Position numbers and translations under genes: made by a program. Of a stretch of DNA of 60,819 nt, positions 46,732 through 56,653 are shown one piece after another. The stretch is from NCBI GenBank assembly GCA_946546925.1, contig CAMNOS010000003.1, forward strand, positions 1 through 60,819. Direction: 5' to 3'. How positions within the stretch are numbered: the stretch's first letter is position 1; every line of letters begins with the position of its first letter. Under the pieces are notes generated by a model, which saw nothing but the letters and a program-made list of their open reading frames with translations, ran no database searches and was not told the DNA's origin. This stretch comes from an uncultured Butyrivibrio sp. GTDB taxonomy: Bacteria; Bacillota; Clostridia; Lachnospirales; Lachnospiraceae.

Positions 46732-49671
46732 TTACTCTTCTGCGCTCTTTTCTGCTACAGGTGTCTCCTTCTTCTGAGCGAGGTACTTCTTAATTGCCCT
46801 GAACTCAAGGAAGGCGATGAGTGCGATGAGAAGTGCATCTACACAGTAGAGGAGCTTAACCCATCCGGGAAGTCCTGTGTTAACGTTCTTGTCGTAAGCA
46901 CGGCTGTTAACAACGGTGTAGAGGATGTTCTTGGAAGCCTGTCTCATTGCAATTACAGATGTTGCAGAAGTCTGGTCTGTAACTGTGGACTGAGGTGTCT
47001 CGTAGGTTGCAAGCATCAGATCACAGCCGTTTCTGATCATTCTGTCTGAATCCTGATAGCCGTAACCACCGAAGTAGTCAGTCTCTGCAAGACCTCTGAA
47101 GCCCCACTCACCGCGAAGGACGGTGTTAAGAAGCTCTGAGCATGCCTCAGCAGGAACTGTTCCGATGTTGTTGAAGGCAACCATTGTTGCTGCAGGATTG
47201 GCCTTCTTGAAGGCGATCTCGAAGGACTTAAGGTATACCTCACGAAGTGACTGCTCATTGAGCCATGTGCACAAAAAGCCTGTTCTGTTGGTCTCCTGGT
47301 CGTTGGTTGCAAAGTGCTTAACATATGAGTATACGCCGTGAGCTCTTGCTCCGTTTACAGCGTTTGCGCACATCCAGCCTGCAAGAGCGCCATCCTCTGA
47401 GTAGTACTCGAAGTTACGTCCGGCAAAGGCGCTTCTGTGGGTGTTGGTAGCAGGAGCATACCATCCGGATACATCCATCTCATCTGCCATTGTTCCGATG
47501 GAATCACCGAAGGCATAGGCAAGATCCTTGTTCCAGGTGCAGGCGATCATAACTGCTGCAGGGAAGCCGATGGAACCCTGGCCTGTAAAGTTGTTGTTAA
47601 TAGAAGCAGGGCCGTCACAGTCATAGGTCATAACCTTGCCGATGGAATCAACTGCTGAAGTCTCATATCCGCCAAGGGCAATAAGTGTGTTCATCTCAGA
47701 AACAGTAAGCTCATCCAAAAGGCTGTCCCACTTGGGATCATCGTAGTCCACGTCACGAAGGTCAGAGAGCTTAACGCCGTTCTTGGCACCTGTTACAGGC
47801 ATTACGTCTTCGTCGCTGTTGTAAGCTGTAGGATCATAGTTGGTCTCGTTGAAATATGTTACCTTGTAAGCATCTGACATCTCAGTTGTTGCAGGTGCAG
47901 CTGTGGCCTCTGCAAAGTTAGCAAAGCCGTCTTTTCTTGAAAGGTATGTGAAGGAATCACCCTCAGCAAATCCGAACTGATTGGTTGCTGCTACAAAGTC
48001 TGACTCACGTTTGTTGGACTCGTCGTAAACAACCTTTGAGCCTACGTTTACAGTCTCTGAAGCGATCTTGTTGTGTGCGTCTGTGTTGATTGAGATCTCG
48101 TAATCTCCTGCGTCAAGGACGTAGCAGCCCTCGCCGTATGTGTCATAGGAAGCCATATCTTCCAGGGCAAAAGAGATCTTAACTGTCTCTGAAGCTCCTG
48201 CCTCAAGAAGGGATGTCTTTTCAAAGGCAACAAGGTTTGCAGCTGACTTCTCGATTCCGCCGTTCTCATAAGGAGGATTGTAGTAAACCTCAACCACGTC
48301 CTTACCGGGTACATTTCCCGTGTTGGTTACAGTTACATCAAAAGAGATCTCTTTTCCGTCGTTATTAACAGGACCCATCTCCTGTGTGAAAGTTGTGTAT
48401 GAAAGTCCGTATCCGAAAGGATATACAACTGCGCTGTCATAGTCAAAGTCCATGTTGCCGGCCTGAGCTTCAGCGTAAGCTGTCTCGTAGAATCTGTATC
48501 CAACGTAGATGCCCTCTACGTAGTTGACGAAGGTAGGATAAGCCATGCCGCCCTCAGCGAACATGTTCTCATATCCGAACTCAGTCATGTTGGTGTAATC
48601 AAAGTCACCAAAGTTGTTGGCTGTAGGTGTTGCATGAAGATCAGCAACGAAGGTATCAGCAGTCTTACCTGAAGGGTTAACTGTACCTGCAAGGATCTCA
48701 CCAAGTCCGTCAAAACCTGTCTGGCCTGTGCCGGGGCAGTAAAGAACTGACTTGATCTGTGAATAGTCATTTACAAAACCAAGCTCCATGGCATTGGCTG
48801 AGTTAACAACAACGATAACCTTGCTGTAGTCTGATGTAACCTTGTCCAGAAGAGCCTTCTCTCTGTTTGAGAGCTCAAGATAGGACTTGCTTGCATCAAG
48901 GTCATCAGCCTGCTCGGAGTAGCGTGTACCTGTGCCGCCAAACCAGCTGTTAGGATCAAAGTTGTAAGTATCAACGCCGTCATAGTTGACAGGAAGATCG
49001 GCGCCCTCACCGCCTGAACGTGCGATGAAGAAGATTGCTGTATCTGAATAGTCTTTTGCTGAAGTAAAGAGATCACCATACTCGTCGATGGTAGGCTCAG
49101 GTATAGTCCAGTCCTGACCCATCATGCCGACTGAAGGTCTTGAATCTCTCCATCCCTTGTAGAAGTCAACCAGCTCCTGGTTGTACTCGATTCCCGCATC
49201 AGAAAGCCCCTGAAGGAAATCTACTGTGGGATAAGCTGCAGAAAGCGCACCTGAACCGGTTCCACCGTAGATAGGATTGGTTGAAGACCAACCGAATACG
49301 TTAACTTTGGTTCCTGATGCAAGAGGAAGAGCAGCATCATCGTTCTTAAGAAGAACTATGCCCTCCTCTGCGATCTCTGTGCAGAGTTCTTTGGCATTGT
49401 TGGAGGATTCCTCAGAAATCTTGCCTCCGCCCATGGCCATGTTCACCATTGAGTAAACAGGTCCGAGCAAGATGTTTGTTACGACAATTACCAGTGTCAG
49501 AAGAAATGCAAGCCAGGCCTGCTTTCTTACAAAGCCCTTTAAAGGCTTTTTGATCGCAATTGCTGCAATGGTGCAGATGATTGCTAATGCGAGTACCACG
49601 CCGATTATTACCAGCTGTGGGATCATTGTTTGAAGTACGGCAATGACGTCCGCGATGTTGATAGATAACAT
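46732..49671 (-). CDS. Membrane-anchored glycoside hydrolase family 3 with permuted domain order
   Basis: N-terminal TMs; AEEGIVLLKNDDAALPL (GH3 C-domain), FGYGLSYTTF, Fn3-like, then GH3 N-domain AGRNFEYYSEDGALAG, KHFATNDQETNR, GFRGLAETDYFG; C-terminal TM. Confidence 0.9.
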   Translation of the reverse strand: MLSINIADVIAVLQTMIPQLVIIGVVLALAIICTIAAIAIKKPLKGFVRKQAWLAFLLTLVIVVTNILLGPVYSMVNMAMGGGKISEESSNNAKELCTEIAEEGIVLLKNDDAALPLASGTKVNVFGWSSTNPIYGGTGSGALSAAYPTVDFLQGLSDAGIEYNQELVDFYKGWRDSRPSVGMMGQDWTIPEPTIDEYGDLFTSAKDYSDTAIFFIARSGGEGADLPVNYDGVDTYNFDPNSWFGGTGTRYSEQADDLDASKSYLELSNREKALLDKVTSDYSKVIVVVNSANAMELGFVNDYSQIKSVLYCPGTGQTGFDGLGEILAGTVNPSGKTADTFVADLHATPTANNFGDFDYTNMTEFGYENMFAEGGMAYPTFVNYVEGIYVGYRFYETAYAEAQAGNMDFDYDSAVVYPFGYGLSYTTFTQEMGPVNNDGKEISFDVTVTNTGNVPGKDVVEVYYNPPYENGGIEKSAANLVAFEKTSLLEAGASETVKISFALEDMASYDTYGEGCYVLDAGDYEISINTDAHNKIASETVNVGSKVVYDESNKRESDFVAATNQFGFAEGDSFTYLSRKDGFANFAEATAAPATTEMSDAYKVTYFNETNYDPTAYNSDEDVMPVTGAKNGVKLSDLRDVDYDDPKWDSLLDELTVSEMNTLIALGGYETSAVDSIGKVMTYDCDGPASINNNFTGQGSIGFPAAVMIACTWNKDLAYAFGDSIGTMADEMDVSGWYAPATNTHRSAFAGRNFEYYSEDGALAGWMCANAVNGARAHGVYSYVKHFATNDQETNRTGFLCTWLNEQSLREVYLKSFEIAFKKANPAATMVAFNNIGTVPAEACSELLNTVLRGEWGFRGLAETDYFGGYGYQDSDRMIRNGCDLMLATYETPQSTVTDQTSATSVIAMRQASKNILYTVVNSRAYDKNVNTGLPGWVKLLYCVDALLIALIAFLEFRAIKKYLAQKKETPVAEKSAEE

Positions 49672-49797
49672 TTCTTTTTCTCCTTCCCTTTATAAAACGT
49701 TGTGTTTTATTTATCTAAAAGAGTGGTCAGCTCTTTTTGATCTGTGTGAAACCCCGGGTGTCTCCCGGGGACGTAGTCAACAGGACATTTTTGTGAA

Positions 49798-50346
49798 TCA
49801 GTTCTTTGGTGTCTCCGGGAAAATGATCTTGTTCACAAAGAAGAACACGATCATGGAGACCCCTCCGTTGAGCACTGTGGTTCCGATATTGTAGAGCCAT
49901 GCAGGAACGAACATTCCCGCTACAGCAACCCATATGCAGTTGATTGAGTTAACGATGCATGTGATCAGGATGAAGGCCAGCACATACCATGCGATCTGTT
50001 TGCCGGGCTTGTCATGGTTCCTGAACACGAACAGCTTCTGGATGGGGAAGTTGATGCACTCACCGATGATCATGGCGATCATGTATGCCGTGAAATATGC
50101 AAGTCCCCCGTGGGCCTGGTCATAACCAAGGATGTTCCACTCAAAGGTCTCTCCGAAAAGAGTGACCGGAATCCCGGGCCATCCAAAGCTCCTGTCCCCC
50201 ATAAAGGCAAAAGCCGCAGGGAGAAAAGTAAGGAGCAGATACTTGAACACTGTTATGGCGTTACTTACTATCACGAAGAGTCCGCCTTCTCTCACCCACT
50301 TGGCTACAGCGGGATGTTTTTCTGCAAAATCATTCCAAAATTTCAT
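49798..50346 (-). CDS. GtrA-like family membrane protein
   Basis: Four-TM pattern, FVIVSNAITVFKYLLLTFLP ... GECINFPIQKLFVFRN (GtrA signature). Confidence 0.85.
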   Translation of the reverse strand: MKFWNDFAEKHPAVAKWVREGGLFVIVSNAITVFKYLLLTFLPAAFAFMGDRSFGWPGIPVTLFGETFEWNILGYDQAHGGLAYFTAYMIAMIIGECINFPIQKLFVFRNHDKPGKQIAWYVLAFILITCIVNSINCIWVAVAGMFVPAWLYNIGTTVLNGGVSMIVFFFVNKIIFPETPKN

Positions 50347-50364
50347 TTTTCAATCCTCACTCGT

Positions 50365-50405
50365 ATAATATGTACCGGCGCAATCACTTTCGCAATGATG
50401 GTTCC
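50365..50405. repeat. REP-like intergenic palindromic element, copy B (short form)
   Basis: ATAATATGTACCGGCGCAATCACTTTCGCAATGATGGTTCC; matches both ends of 14833-14915. Confidence 0.55.
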
Positions 50406-50410
50406 GCCCT

Positions 50411-52831
50411 TTACTTATGAAGTCCGGCTTCATAGGCCTTGTTCTTCTTGCTGTTTCTGAAGTAGCCGCCTATTATTGTGCCCAGGCCCTTGAAGAAGTG
50501 CCCGTTCACAAGATTCACAATGCCATCCACCATCTCCATGCTGACAGCGCCGCCGGTCATCTTGGCCATAGCCCTGAAGGGCATGTTGTAGATGAAAAGA
50601 ATATTCAGATCAGGCGTACCCTTGTCGTCAGCTTTTTTCTTCATGGCCGTGAGGCGGTTATAGGCAAATCTTGCAAGTCCGCTCTTTGCGTAGTACATCT
50701 GGCAGATAGCGTCGTTCTTATTAAGAAGTCCTGACCACTTGCCGTCAGGGATCGGCCTTCCAAGGAGTTTTTCAAACTCTTTATCAGAGACGTTCTCAAT
50801 CTTTCCTGAGTAGTAGGCCAGCATTTCAGTCCTGTCATAAGGGTAAAGATCTGTGGTCTCCCCCTTCATTATCTCGGAGGTGAGGTTGATCCTGGCGCTG
50901 CTTGATCCGATCATGATCTGATAGCTTCCATCCTCGATCTCCCACTTGTTTGTCTTAACATTAAAGTATCTGAAGGTCTTGTCATCGAAGGGGATGGTGA
51001 CCTGTTTGCTCTCTCCTGCCTTAAGGAACACCTTGGCAAAGCCCTTGAGTTCCTTGGCAGGTCTGTAGACCTTGCCACCGGGGAGTGATACATAGAGCTG
51101 TGCAACTTCTGCTCCGTCGCGGTCGCCTGTGTTCGTAATTGTGAAGGTGGCACCCTCATCATTAACAGCAAGGCCGCTGTACTCAAAGGTTGTATAGGAC
51201 AGTCCGAATCCAAAGGGATAAAGAACCGGTACTCCTGCTGTGTCATAATATCTGTAGCCCACGTAAGGTCCTTCCCTGTACTCGGAAGTGCGCTCGCGGC
51301 TTGGGTAGTAGCGGTAAGCCGGTGTATCCTCAAGACGCCTTGGGATGGTCTCAGAAAGCTTGCCCGAGGGATTGACCCTGCCGGTTAAGATGTCCAGTGC
51401 TGCTCCTGCTCCCGCCTGTCCGTTTAAGTAGCAGTGAAGAAGCGCCTTGAAGTAGTGGTGCCATGGCATCTCGATGGCAGAGCCTGCGCTTATGATGCCC
51501 ACCAGATTGCTGTTGGCACCGCCAAGCTCCTGTAAGAGCTCGATCTGGTTCTGAGGTATTCTCATGTGCGTCCTGTCCATTCCCTCAGACTCGGAATCCT
51601 CATTAAGTCCAAAGAAGTACAGCACGATATCCGCCTTCTGAGCAAGATCCAGTGCTTCTTTCCTGGTCTCTGCATCTGCCTGGCCGTTTCTGGAATAGCC
51701 CCTGCTCATTCCCACAACCTGAAGGTCGTAGCCGTTTACAAGCTCTGAAACAGTCTCTATTTTAGTGGGATTGACCAGTGATGAACCGGCTCCCTGATAC
51801 CTTGGTACAAAGGCAAAGTCTCCGATAATGGCAACCTTTGCTCCGGGTTTAAGAGGAAGAATATTCTCCTCATTCTTTAAAAGAATTGTGCTCTCAGCCG
51901 CAGCCTGTCTTGCTATGGCGTGATGCGCATTCTTGTCAAAGTCGTCCTTTTTGTTCTGTGCATTCACATAGAGTGTCATGACTGCGTCAAGAAGCTCGTC
52001 AACTCTCTCGTCCAGATCCTTCATTGTGATCTTGCCAGAGTTCACCGCATCCACCAGCTCTCTTGCCGAGTCAAGTCCGGGATTGGGCATCTCAAGGTTT
52101 GAACCTGCCGCAACACCGAGGGCGTGGTCGTTACTTGCGCCCCAGTCGGTGATCACGATTCCATCGAATCCCCACTCGTCCCTGAGGATCTCTTTTAACA
52201 GATGCTTATTCTCATTGGCATAGGTGCCGTTGACCTCGTTGTAGGCGCTCATGATGGTCTTGGCCTTGCCCTCTTTGACTGCGATCTCAAATCCTGTAAG
52301 GTAGATCTCGCGCAGTGTCCTCTCATCAACCACTGAGTTCATGGCCATTCTGCGAAGCTCCTGGGAGTTCACCGCAAAGTGCTTGGGGCAGGCGTACACG
52401 CCCTGTGACTGGATGCCTCTTACATATGAAGCTGCCATCTTACCTGCAAGGTATGGGTCCTCTGAGAAGTATTCGAAATTCCTTCCGCAGAGAGGACTTC
52501 TCTTAATATTGAGTCCCGGTCCAAGGAGCACGTTGACGCCCTCCGCCATGGCCTCCTCACCAAGAGTCTCTCCGAGTTTCTCGCCCAGTTCCTCGTTCCA
52601 GCTGTTGGCAACAGTTGCCGCTGTCGGGAAGCAGGTTGCGGGAAGTGAAGCATTGAGCCCCAGGTGATCCCCTGCTCCTGCCTGCTTTCTGATGCCGTGA
52701 GGGCCGTCAGAGCAGAAGATTGAAGGGATCCCAAGTCTCTCAAAATCCCTGGTCTGCCACTCTCCCTTTCCGCTTAGGAATGCTGCTTTTTCTTCGATTG
52801 TCATCTTCGAGATAATGTCCTGATACTTCAC
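50411..52831 (-). CDS. Glycoside hydrolase family 3 (beta-glucosidase-like), canonical domain order
   Basis: SDGPHGIRKQ, GRNFEYFSEDPYLAGKMAA, CPKHFAVNSQE, GFDGIVITDWGASND, STILLKNEENILPLKPG, FGFGLSYTTFEYS; start placed at MKYQDIISKM. Confidence 0.93.
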   Translation of the reverse strand: MKYQDIISKMTIEEKAAFLSGKGEWQTRDFERLGIPSIFCSDGPHGIRKQAGAGDHLGLNASLPATCFPTAATVANSWNEELGEKLGETLGEEAMAEGVNVLLGPGLNIKRSPLCGRNFEYFSEDPYLAGKMAASYVRGIQSQGVYACPKHFAVNSQELRRMAMNSVVDERTLREIYLTGFEIAVKEGKAKTIMSAYNEVNGTYANENKHLLKEILRDEWGFDGIVITDWGASNDHALGVAAGSNLEMPNPGLDSARELVDAVNSGKITMKDLDERVDELLDAVMTLYVNAQNKKDDFDKNAHHAIARQAAAESTILLKNEENILPLKPGAKVAIIGDFAFVPRYQGAGSSLVNPTKIETVSELVNGYDLQVVGMSRGYSRNGQADAETRKEALDLAQKADIVLYFFGLNEDSESEGMDRTHMRIPQNQIELLQELGGANSNLVGIISAGSAIEMPWHHYFKALLHCYLNGQAGAGAALDILTGRVNPSGKLSETIPRRLEDTPAYRYYPSRERTSEYREGPYVGYRYYDTAGVPVLYPFGFGLSYTTFEYSGLAVNDEGATFTITNTGDRDGAEVAQLYVSLPGGKVYRPAKELKGFAKVFLKAGESKQVTIPFDDKTFRYFNVKTNKWEIEDGSYQIMIGSSSARINLTSEIMKGETTDLYPYDRTEMLAYYSGKIENVSDKEFEKLLGRPIPDGKWSGLLNKNDAICQMYYAKSGLARFAYNRLTAMKKKADDKGTPDLNILFIYNMPFRAMAKMTGGAVSMEMVDGIVNLVNGHFFKGLGTIIGGYFRNSKKNKAYEAGLHK

Positions 52832-53019
52832 AATGTCACCTCTTATCAATATTCTGAATGCTGAATTTACCAAATGCGTCAGGCTGCGAATCGCTCTGCA
52901 GCGCTGAGCATGTCATTACCTTTCGACTTTATGCTATCACAATAAAAAAATCGTGCCGTTTTTGTCACAAAAGGTACGATTTTTGTCATGAACTGCAAAT
53001 TTATTCATTTAGATTCAAG

Positions 53020-53898
53020 TCACAGGTATTTCTCAGGCTCATTCAGGAAGACATCCGTGATCCCCATGGACTCATATCTGAAGATATCAAGTTTGCTTCC
53101 CGTAGGCTTCTCAGGGTAGAGATGACCTGTGAACCAGGCTCTTACCGTACGCCCTGAGTACATATAGTTTTCGATATCCATCATCTTGCCGCAGGGATGA
53201 AGCGCAAAGCTAAAGGGCCTTGTAATCATATCTGACAGGCACGATCCTTCTGTCTTCTCTGACAGATCCAAAGCCTCCCGGACAGCTCCATCCTCTTTAT
53301 CCCTTTCGCTCTCACTGCGCTCTGTAAAGTACCTCTCAAGTCCCATGGCCTTATACAGGCAGTCGCTCACCTTGTCGTCCAGAACTCCCAGCTCTGCCTT
53401 GGGATCAAGTTCATGCACTCTTATCAGCGAGTCCGCATAAAATGTGGAATACACGATCGCATCCTGCACCTCAAACTCATGGACCATGTCTACAATCCTG
53501 GTCTCCATGCCCGGATACGGGAATATGCTGTTCTTAAGTTCGATGTTGAGGCGGATTCCTCCGCTTGCAGCGGGATCCTCGCCTTTTCTGTATTTCCTGA
53601 GCACAGGTGAAAGAAGTTCAAACACCTCTCTCATTGTGGGAATATGCTCCACCTTGTCTGTGCCTGTGTAAATATGAAGGTTTTTCAGCTCAGCAAGGGT
53701 ATAATCCCTGACATAGCCGTAACCGTCAGTAGTCCTGTCAACTCTTTCATCATGTATGACTACCAGCTCTCCGTCCCTGGTCAGCTGGATGTCCAGTTCA
53801 ATTCCTGCAAGATGCGGGATGTTCATTGCCTTCTCAAAGGCCGTCAAAGTGTTCTCAGGATACATCTGACTGCATCCCCTGTGTGCCCAGATATTCAT
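53020..53898 (-). CDS. Glycerophosphodiester phosphodiesterase family protein
   Basis: MNIWAHRGCSQMYPENTLTAFEKAM, GIELDIQLTRDGELVVIHDERVDRTTDG. Confidence 0.93.
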   Translation of the reverse strand: MNIWAHRGCSQMYPENTLTAFEKAMNIPHLAGIELDIQLTRDGELVVIHDERVDRTTDGYGYVRDYTLAELKNLHIYTGTDKVEHIPTMREVFELLSPVLRKYRKGEDPAASGGIRLNIELKNSIFPYPGMETRIVDMVHEFEVQDAIVYSTFYADSLIRVHELDPKAELGVLDDKVSDCLYKAMGLERYFTERSESERDKEDGAVREALDLSEKTEGSCLSDMITRPFSFALHPCGKMMDIENYMYSGRTVRAWFTGHLYPEKPTGSKLDIFRYESMGITDVFLNEPEKYL

Positions 53899-53909
53899 TG
53901 CAAGCTCCT

Positions 53910-55538
53910 TTATTCTACAACTCGTTCTTCTATATAAGTGGCTGAACCGTAAGCCTTGATTGGATTGCCGTTCTCGTCAAATTCAGTGGTATAGCGCACG
54001 ATAAACGGCACGCGCTCTCTGGTTAGCGGGATCACAGCTTCAAGGAAAGGTTCTCCCTCTTCAAGTCTGCGGTGCCATTCCCTGTACATATCCGCGTAGT
54101 CCGGCGGGAAAATACCCATAGATATTGCCGGCTCCGGATAGTCCTTCAGAAGCGGAGGAAGCCCCAGATCTCTGATGCACCTGAAGCATGGTCTCATCTC
54201 CCTGGTCGCTATATCATACTCCCATGCGTAGATGTTGGCATGCTCGCTGGCATGTCTGAACCGCCTCTCACTCTCTGCCACTTCTTCGTAGTTCATCTTC
54301 TCTTTGGTCACATTGTGCACCAGCGCATAAATAATGTACTGATCCTCTGCCCTTCCGATGACCCTCATAAATGTCCTGATGCAGACCCTGTCCTCCCCGC
54401 AGCACTTGGAATTGAGAACTCTCCAGGTGTCACAGCGCTCTTCCTCTCCGGACTCGATCGCTCTTGTTATCGTCTGCTCGTAAATGGTCCTGCTCTGAGG
54501 ATCAAAATATTTCCAGGGATTCTTGTCGATGAAATCCTTCTCGGAAATATTCATTCCAATCTCAGTGACATACTTGTGATTGACCCTTATGAGCTCCATC
54601 TCGCCGCGCTTATAGAAAAAGATGGCGGCGCCCCCTACAAACTGATTGAAGATCAGGGTCTCCAATGATTCCGGATCCCAGAATTTTTCGGCGTCAAATG
54701 TGTCCACCAGCTTCAGGGAGGCAGCTGTGGCCTCGTGCTGGGTTGCGATAAGCTTCTCCATAAACTCTTTTTCCGGAACAGGCTTGGAATACAGGTAGCC
54801 CTGAACATAGTTGCTGCCAATGCTCTTCATGAACTCCGCCTGCTCGATGGTCTCAACGCCCTCAGCGATAATGGGGGTCCTGAGCCACTTGGTCATCTGC
54901 ACGATGGAGCGCAGGATTATGCCTCCGCGTCCGCCGATATCGCCATTGATGAACTTAAGGTCAAGCTTGATGACGTCCACATCAAGGTCTTTCAATATAT
55001 TCAAAGAAGAATAGCCGCTGCCAAAATCGTCCATCTCCACCACATAGCCGTAGTCGTGGAACTTCTTAATGACGGAGCTTACCAGCTCCATTCCGCCGAT
55101 GGCAGAAGTCTCCGTCAGCTCCACCCTTATGAGCCTTACAGGCACTTCATACTCCTGCCTTATTCTCTCCACCTCTTCCACATAGTCATGCTTGTAGATG
55201 TCATTTCTGGACATATTAAAAGAAATGGGAACCGTGGGGATGCCATTGTCCATGCAATAGCGCTGGAACTTACAGGCAATGCGGGCCATCTGAATGTCGG
55301 CCCTGTAGAGAATGTCGTTCTCCTCAAGAACGGGAATAAAATCGGAAGGATACTGCAAGCCGTCCACCGGATCCTGCCAGCGCATCAGAGCCTCAGCACC
55401 GGTCATCCTGCCGGTGGCGTGATTGTACTGAGGCTGGTAATAGGCAAAGATATAGCCATTGGATAAAGCATCGTCGAATCTCTCTAAAAACTCCTTGGCC
55501 GTTAATCTTCTTGACATAGGCACCTCCGGAAAAGACAA
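53910..55538 (-). CDS. EAL-domain c-di-GMP phosphodiesterase with PAS-like C-terminal region
   Basis: GAEALMRWQDP, VELTETSAIGG, MDDFGSGYSSLNIL, IIAEGVETIEQ, VQGYLYSKPV. Confidence 0.92.
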   Translation of the reverse strand: MSFPEVPMSRRLTAKEFLERFDDALSNGYIFAYYQPQYNHATGRMTGAEALMRWQDPVDGLQYPSDFIPVLEENDILYRADIQMARIACKFQRYCMDNGIPTVPISFNMSRNDIYKHDYVEEVERIRQEYEVPVRLIRVELTETSAIGGMELVSSVIKKFHDYGYVVEMDDFGSGYSSLNILKDLDVDVIKLDLKFINGDIGGRGGIILRSIVQMTKWLRTPIIAEGVETIEQAEFMKSIGSNYVQGYLYSKPVPEKEFMEKLIATQHEATAASLKLVDTFDAEKFWDPESLETLIFNQFVGGAAIFFYKRGEMELIRVNHKYVTEIGMNISEKDFIDKNPWKYFDPQSRTIYEQTITRAIESGEEERCDTWRVLNSKCCGEDRVCIRTFMRVIGRAEDQYIIYALVHNVTKEKMNYEEVAESERRFRHASEHANIYAWEYDIATREMRPCFRCIRDLGLPPLLKDYPEPAISMGIFPPDYADMYREWHRRLEEGEPFLEAVIPLTRERVPFIVRYTTEFDENGNPIKAYGSATYIEERVVE

Positions 55539-55577
55539 CAGACCGGGCAGTCAGACGCTAGCCCGAACATGAACAAA

Positions 55578-55618
55578 AAGCCTCCCACCCCTATTTTACG
55601 GGATTGGGAAGGCTTTTA
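55578..55618. terminator. Terminator-like hairpin
   Basis: AAAAAGCCTcCCacccctattttacgggattGGgAAGGCTTTT. Confidence 0.6.
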
Positions 55619-55879
55619 CAACCGTATAAATTCAGTATTTTTCTGCATTTGCGGGATTCTTTCTTGATAAAACAAAGGCCCCTATATATAGGGTTTTATT
55701 ATGATTTATTTAGATTCGGTAATTGTTTCTTTTCAGAGATTTTAATCTTTCTTAATCGTTTTCGTGACTTTTTTGTTCTATACTACATCTTGTGCATAGA
55801 TGAATTCAAATTAGTCAGAAATGATCCGGACAGCGGATCAGGAGGGATAAAAAGGTATGAAAAACACAAAGAAATAAGC

Positions 55880-55908
55880 GGCTCAAAACGTTAATTCGTT
55901 GAGCCGCC
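55880..55908 (-). terminator. Hairpin downstream of the SWIM gene
   Basis: GCGGCTCA-aaACG-ttaatt-CGT-TGAGCCGC. Confidence 0.5.
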
Positions 55909-55914
55909 GTCTGA

Positions 55915-56652
55915 CTAAAATAACCCTACACCAAAGAGCTCTCCCAGATCCTCTGCGATTATGCGATCACTTTTACAGTCAGCATTCTGAAGCATCTGTT
56001 CCACCTTGTTCTCCAGTGCCACACTGATGAACCTGTCCACATCGATTCCCCGAAGATTAAAGAAATAGAATGGGTTCTCATCAAAACGTATCCCAATGGC
56101 ATACATTACTGCAGCCACATGCTTGCACATAACTGCCCAGTCCGGACAGCTGCATCCAAAGCTTATCTGCCTTGGATTTGGGAAAAGGCCTCCCTCCTCA
56201 GTAAAGATATCCTTCAGTTCCTCAGGGAACTCACCACTCACCAGCTTTTCCATGCTGTCGATCCTGGCGCTGCATCTACTTATTATATTCTGAACCGTAT
56301 CTTCGGAAAGCCTGCCTATCCTGATCTCAACATTGTAGGGAGTCTTGCGCCTGCCCTGAACCTTGGCGCTCACATGGCCGTCATGAATCTGCAGATCTAC
56401 CACTGCTCCGGATCTGACATACCCTTTTCCCCTGTCAAGCCGGCTTGCATAGTCAGCATACCTCTCCAGGTTACTGCACCAGGCCTTCCCCCACCAGCTC
56501 GTACATATATCGCCACGCTTAGTTTTTGCTACAACAGGCTCATATTTTCTTCCACGTTTTTTCGCTGCTGACAGGCTCTCCTTGGCCCTTCTTTTGAGCT
56601 CTGCTACAGAGGGCTGGCTATAAACCGTCTCGTCATTCCAATACTTTGCCAT
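55915..56652 (-). CDS. SWIM zinc-finger protein
   Basis: FGCSCPDWAVMCKHVAAVMYAIG (CxCx(n)CxH); directly downstream of the SNF2 gene. Confidence 0.9.
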   Translation of the reverse strand: MAKYWNDETVYSQPSVAELKRRAKESLSAAKKRGRKYEPVVAKTKRGDICTSWWGKAWCSNLERYADYASRLDRGKGYVRSGAVVDLQIHDGHVSAKVQGRRKTPYNVEIRIGRLSEDTVQNIISRCSARIDSMEKLVSGEFPEELKDIFTEEGGLFPNPRQISFGCSCPDWAVMCKHVAAVMYAIGIRFDENPFYFFNLRGIDVDRFISVALENKVEQMLQNADCKSDRIIAEDLGELFGVGLF

Positions 56653-56653
56653 T

